Source: AC-32 sp963717725
Lineage (GTDB): Bacteria; Actinomycetota; Thermoleophilia; Gaiellales; Gaiellaceae
DNA: 55,081 nt
Assembly (NCBI GenBank): GCA_963717725.1
Contig: CAVQWS010000011.1
Location: forward strand, 1-55,081
Direction of reading: 5' to 3'
Position numbers and translations under genes: made by a program. Each line of letters starts with the position of its first letter. Within the stretch, counting starts at the first letter, position 1. Positions 54,614 to 55,081 of this stretch are shown piece after piece. The notes under the pieces are model-generated. The model saw nothing but the letters and a program-made list of their open reading frames with translations, did no database searches and had not been told where the DNA came from.

Positions 54614-55081
54614 TAGGGCGCGAAGTGTGTCAGCAGCAGGACAAGCACGATGTTCCCGGCAAAGCCGAGCACCGCGAGCGGCGGCCAGCGCAGCCAGCGC
54701 GGGCCGTCGGCGATCGCCCAGAAGATCGGGAAGGCGAACAGGCTCTGGCGGCCGAAGCTCTGGATCGTCCCCGAGAGCAGCAGCAGCGCCACCACCACTG
54801 TCGAGAACGCGGCCCACGGCCGGTAGCGCGGGCCGAGCCGCCAGAGCACGACGAGCAGCGGCAGCACGAGCACCGCACGCGCGCTGTCGACAAAGCCCTG
54901 GAGGCTCTTTGTCGCGGCTAGCAGCAAGGGCACGGCGCAGACGTAGGTGCCGACCGCTGTCGCCCAGAGCCCGAAGCGGCGCCAGGCGACCACGAGGGCC
55001 ACCACCGCCACGACGGCCAGCAGCCGGATCGCGACCGCATGGTTCTCGACCACCTGGCGGACGTGGTCGGCCCAGTCGCCG
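54613..55081 (-). CDS. C-terminal part of a polytopic membrane protein, cut by the window edge
   Basis: At least 155 residues remain; the frame is open to the window end (ADHVRQVVENHAVAIRLLA continues upstream). Four to five hydrophobic helices follow, with short basic loops (AWRRFG, WRLGPRYRPW, ADGPRWLRWP). SLQGFVDSARAVLVLPLLVVLWRLG and GTIQSFGRQSLFAFPIFW resemble the end of glycosyltransferase/mannosyltransferase (PIG-V- or GT39-like) membrane proteins. The ATG at 55053 is internal. It overlaps the epimerase GTG by 1 bp, so the two are an operon, consistent with surface-glycan synthesis. Confidence 0.65.

Overview
The window is high-GC DNA from an actinobacterium. Collagen-like and beta-propeller exoproteins, SARP and cyclase/ATPase/TPR regulators, and several secreted families of restricted range suggest class Thermoleophilia (Gaiellales/Solirubrobacterales); this placement is inferred from protein style, not from a marker gene. 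Many genes, including housekeeping ones such as aconitase, carry single-base frameshifts. At least part of this is probably sequence or assembly error, so 'pseudogene' here often means 'reading frame broken in this sequence'.

Left flank (1-9740): an error-rich or decayed edge (the tail of a TPR/ATPase regulator, a secreted anchored protein, an O-antigen ligase-like protein), then a methyltransferase, a LytR_C protein, a sugar-nucleotide epimerase, the tmk-holB-aldo/keto reductase operon, a beta-propeller protein, a holin-like membrane protein and a broken FMN reductase.

Central island (about 9741-45795): I interpret this as a ~36.0-kb integrative element inserted in the anticodon loop of a tRNA-Thr(CGT) gene. 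The first 38 nt of the tRNA occur at 9741-9778 and again as the start of the complete tRNA at 45758-45830. Paired CCTGCCC direct repeats lie about 95-97 bp inside each copy. A mobility core (excisionase-like HTH, DUF3631 ATPase, second HTH, tyrosine integrase) abuts the intact tRNA, with a divergent unknown zinc-ribbon protein next to it. No conjugation or phage structural genes are visible. Cargo runs in modules: a cupin protein and an adenylate cyclase-ATPase-TPR regulator; a serine hydrolase and a nitronate monooxygenase; an SBP56 (methanethiol oxidase) operon with TetR and a hydrolase-glycosyltransferase fusion; a SARP regulator next to four small genes, three of them exported, with a three-heptamer SARP box; an exoprotein group (ScyD-like propeller, lipoprotein, collagen-like, RCC1-repeat and subtilase-PASTA proteins); and a second, broken cyclase-ATPase-TPR gene. 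Four copies of a paired TGATCA motif lie between modules, alongside a duplicated small gene of unknown function, a 26-bp iteron-like array and remnants of tRNA-Val, HPPD and a recombinase. The island looks accreted by repeated insertion.

Right flank (45831-55081): lipoprotein, RibD-type reductase, SRPBCC protein, DedA protein, cyclophilin, PepSY-like and VOC genes (both frameshifted), a secreted protein, aconitase, a second epimerase and the C-terminal part of a membrane protein that leaves the window.
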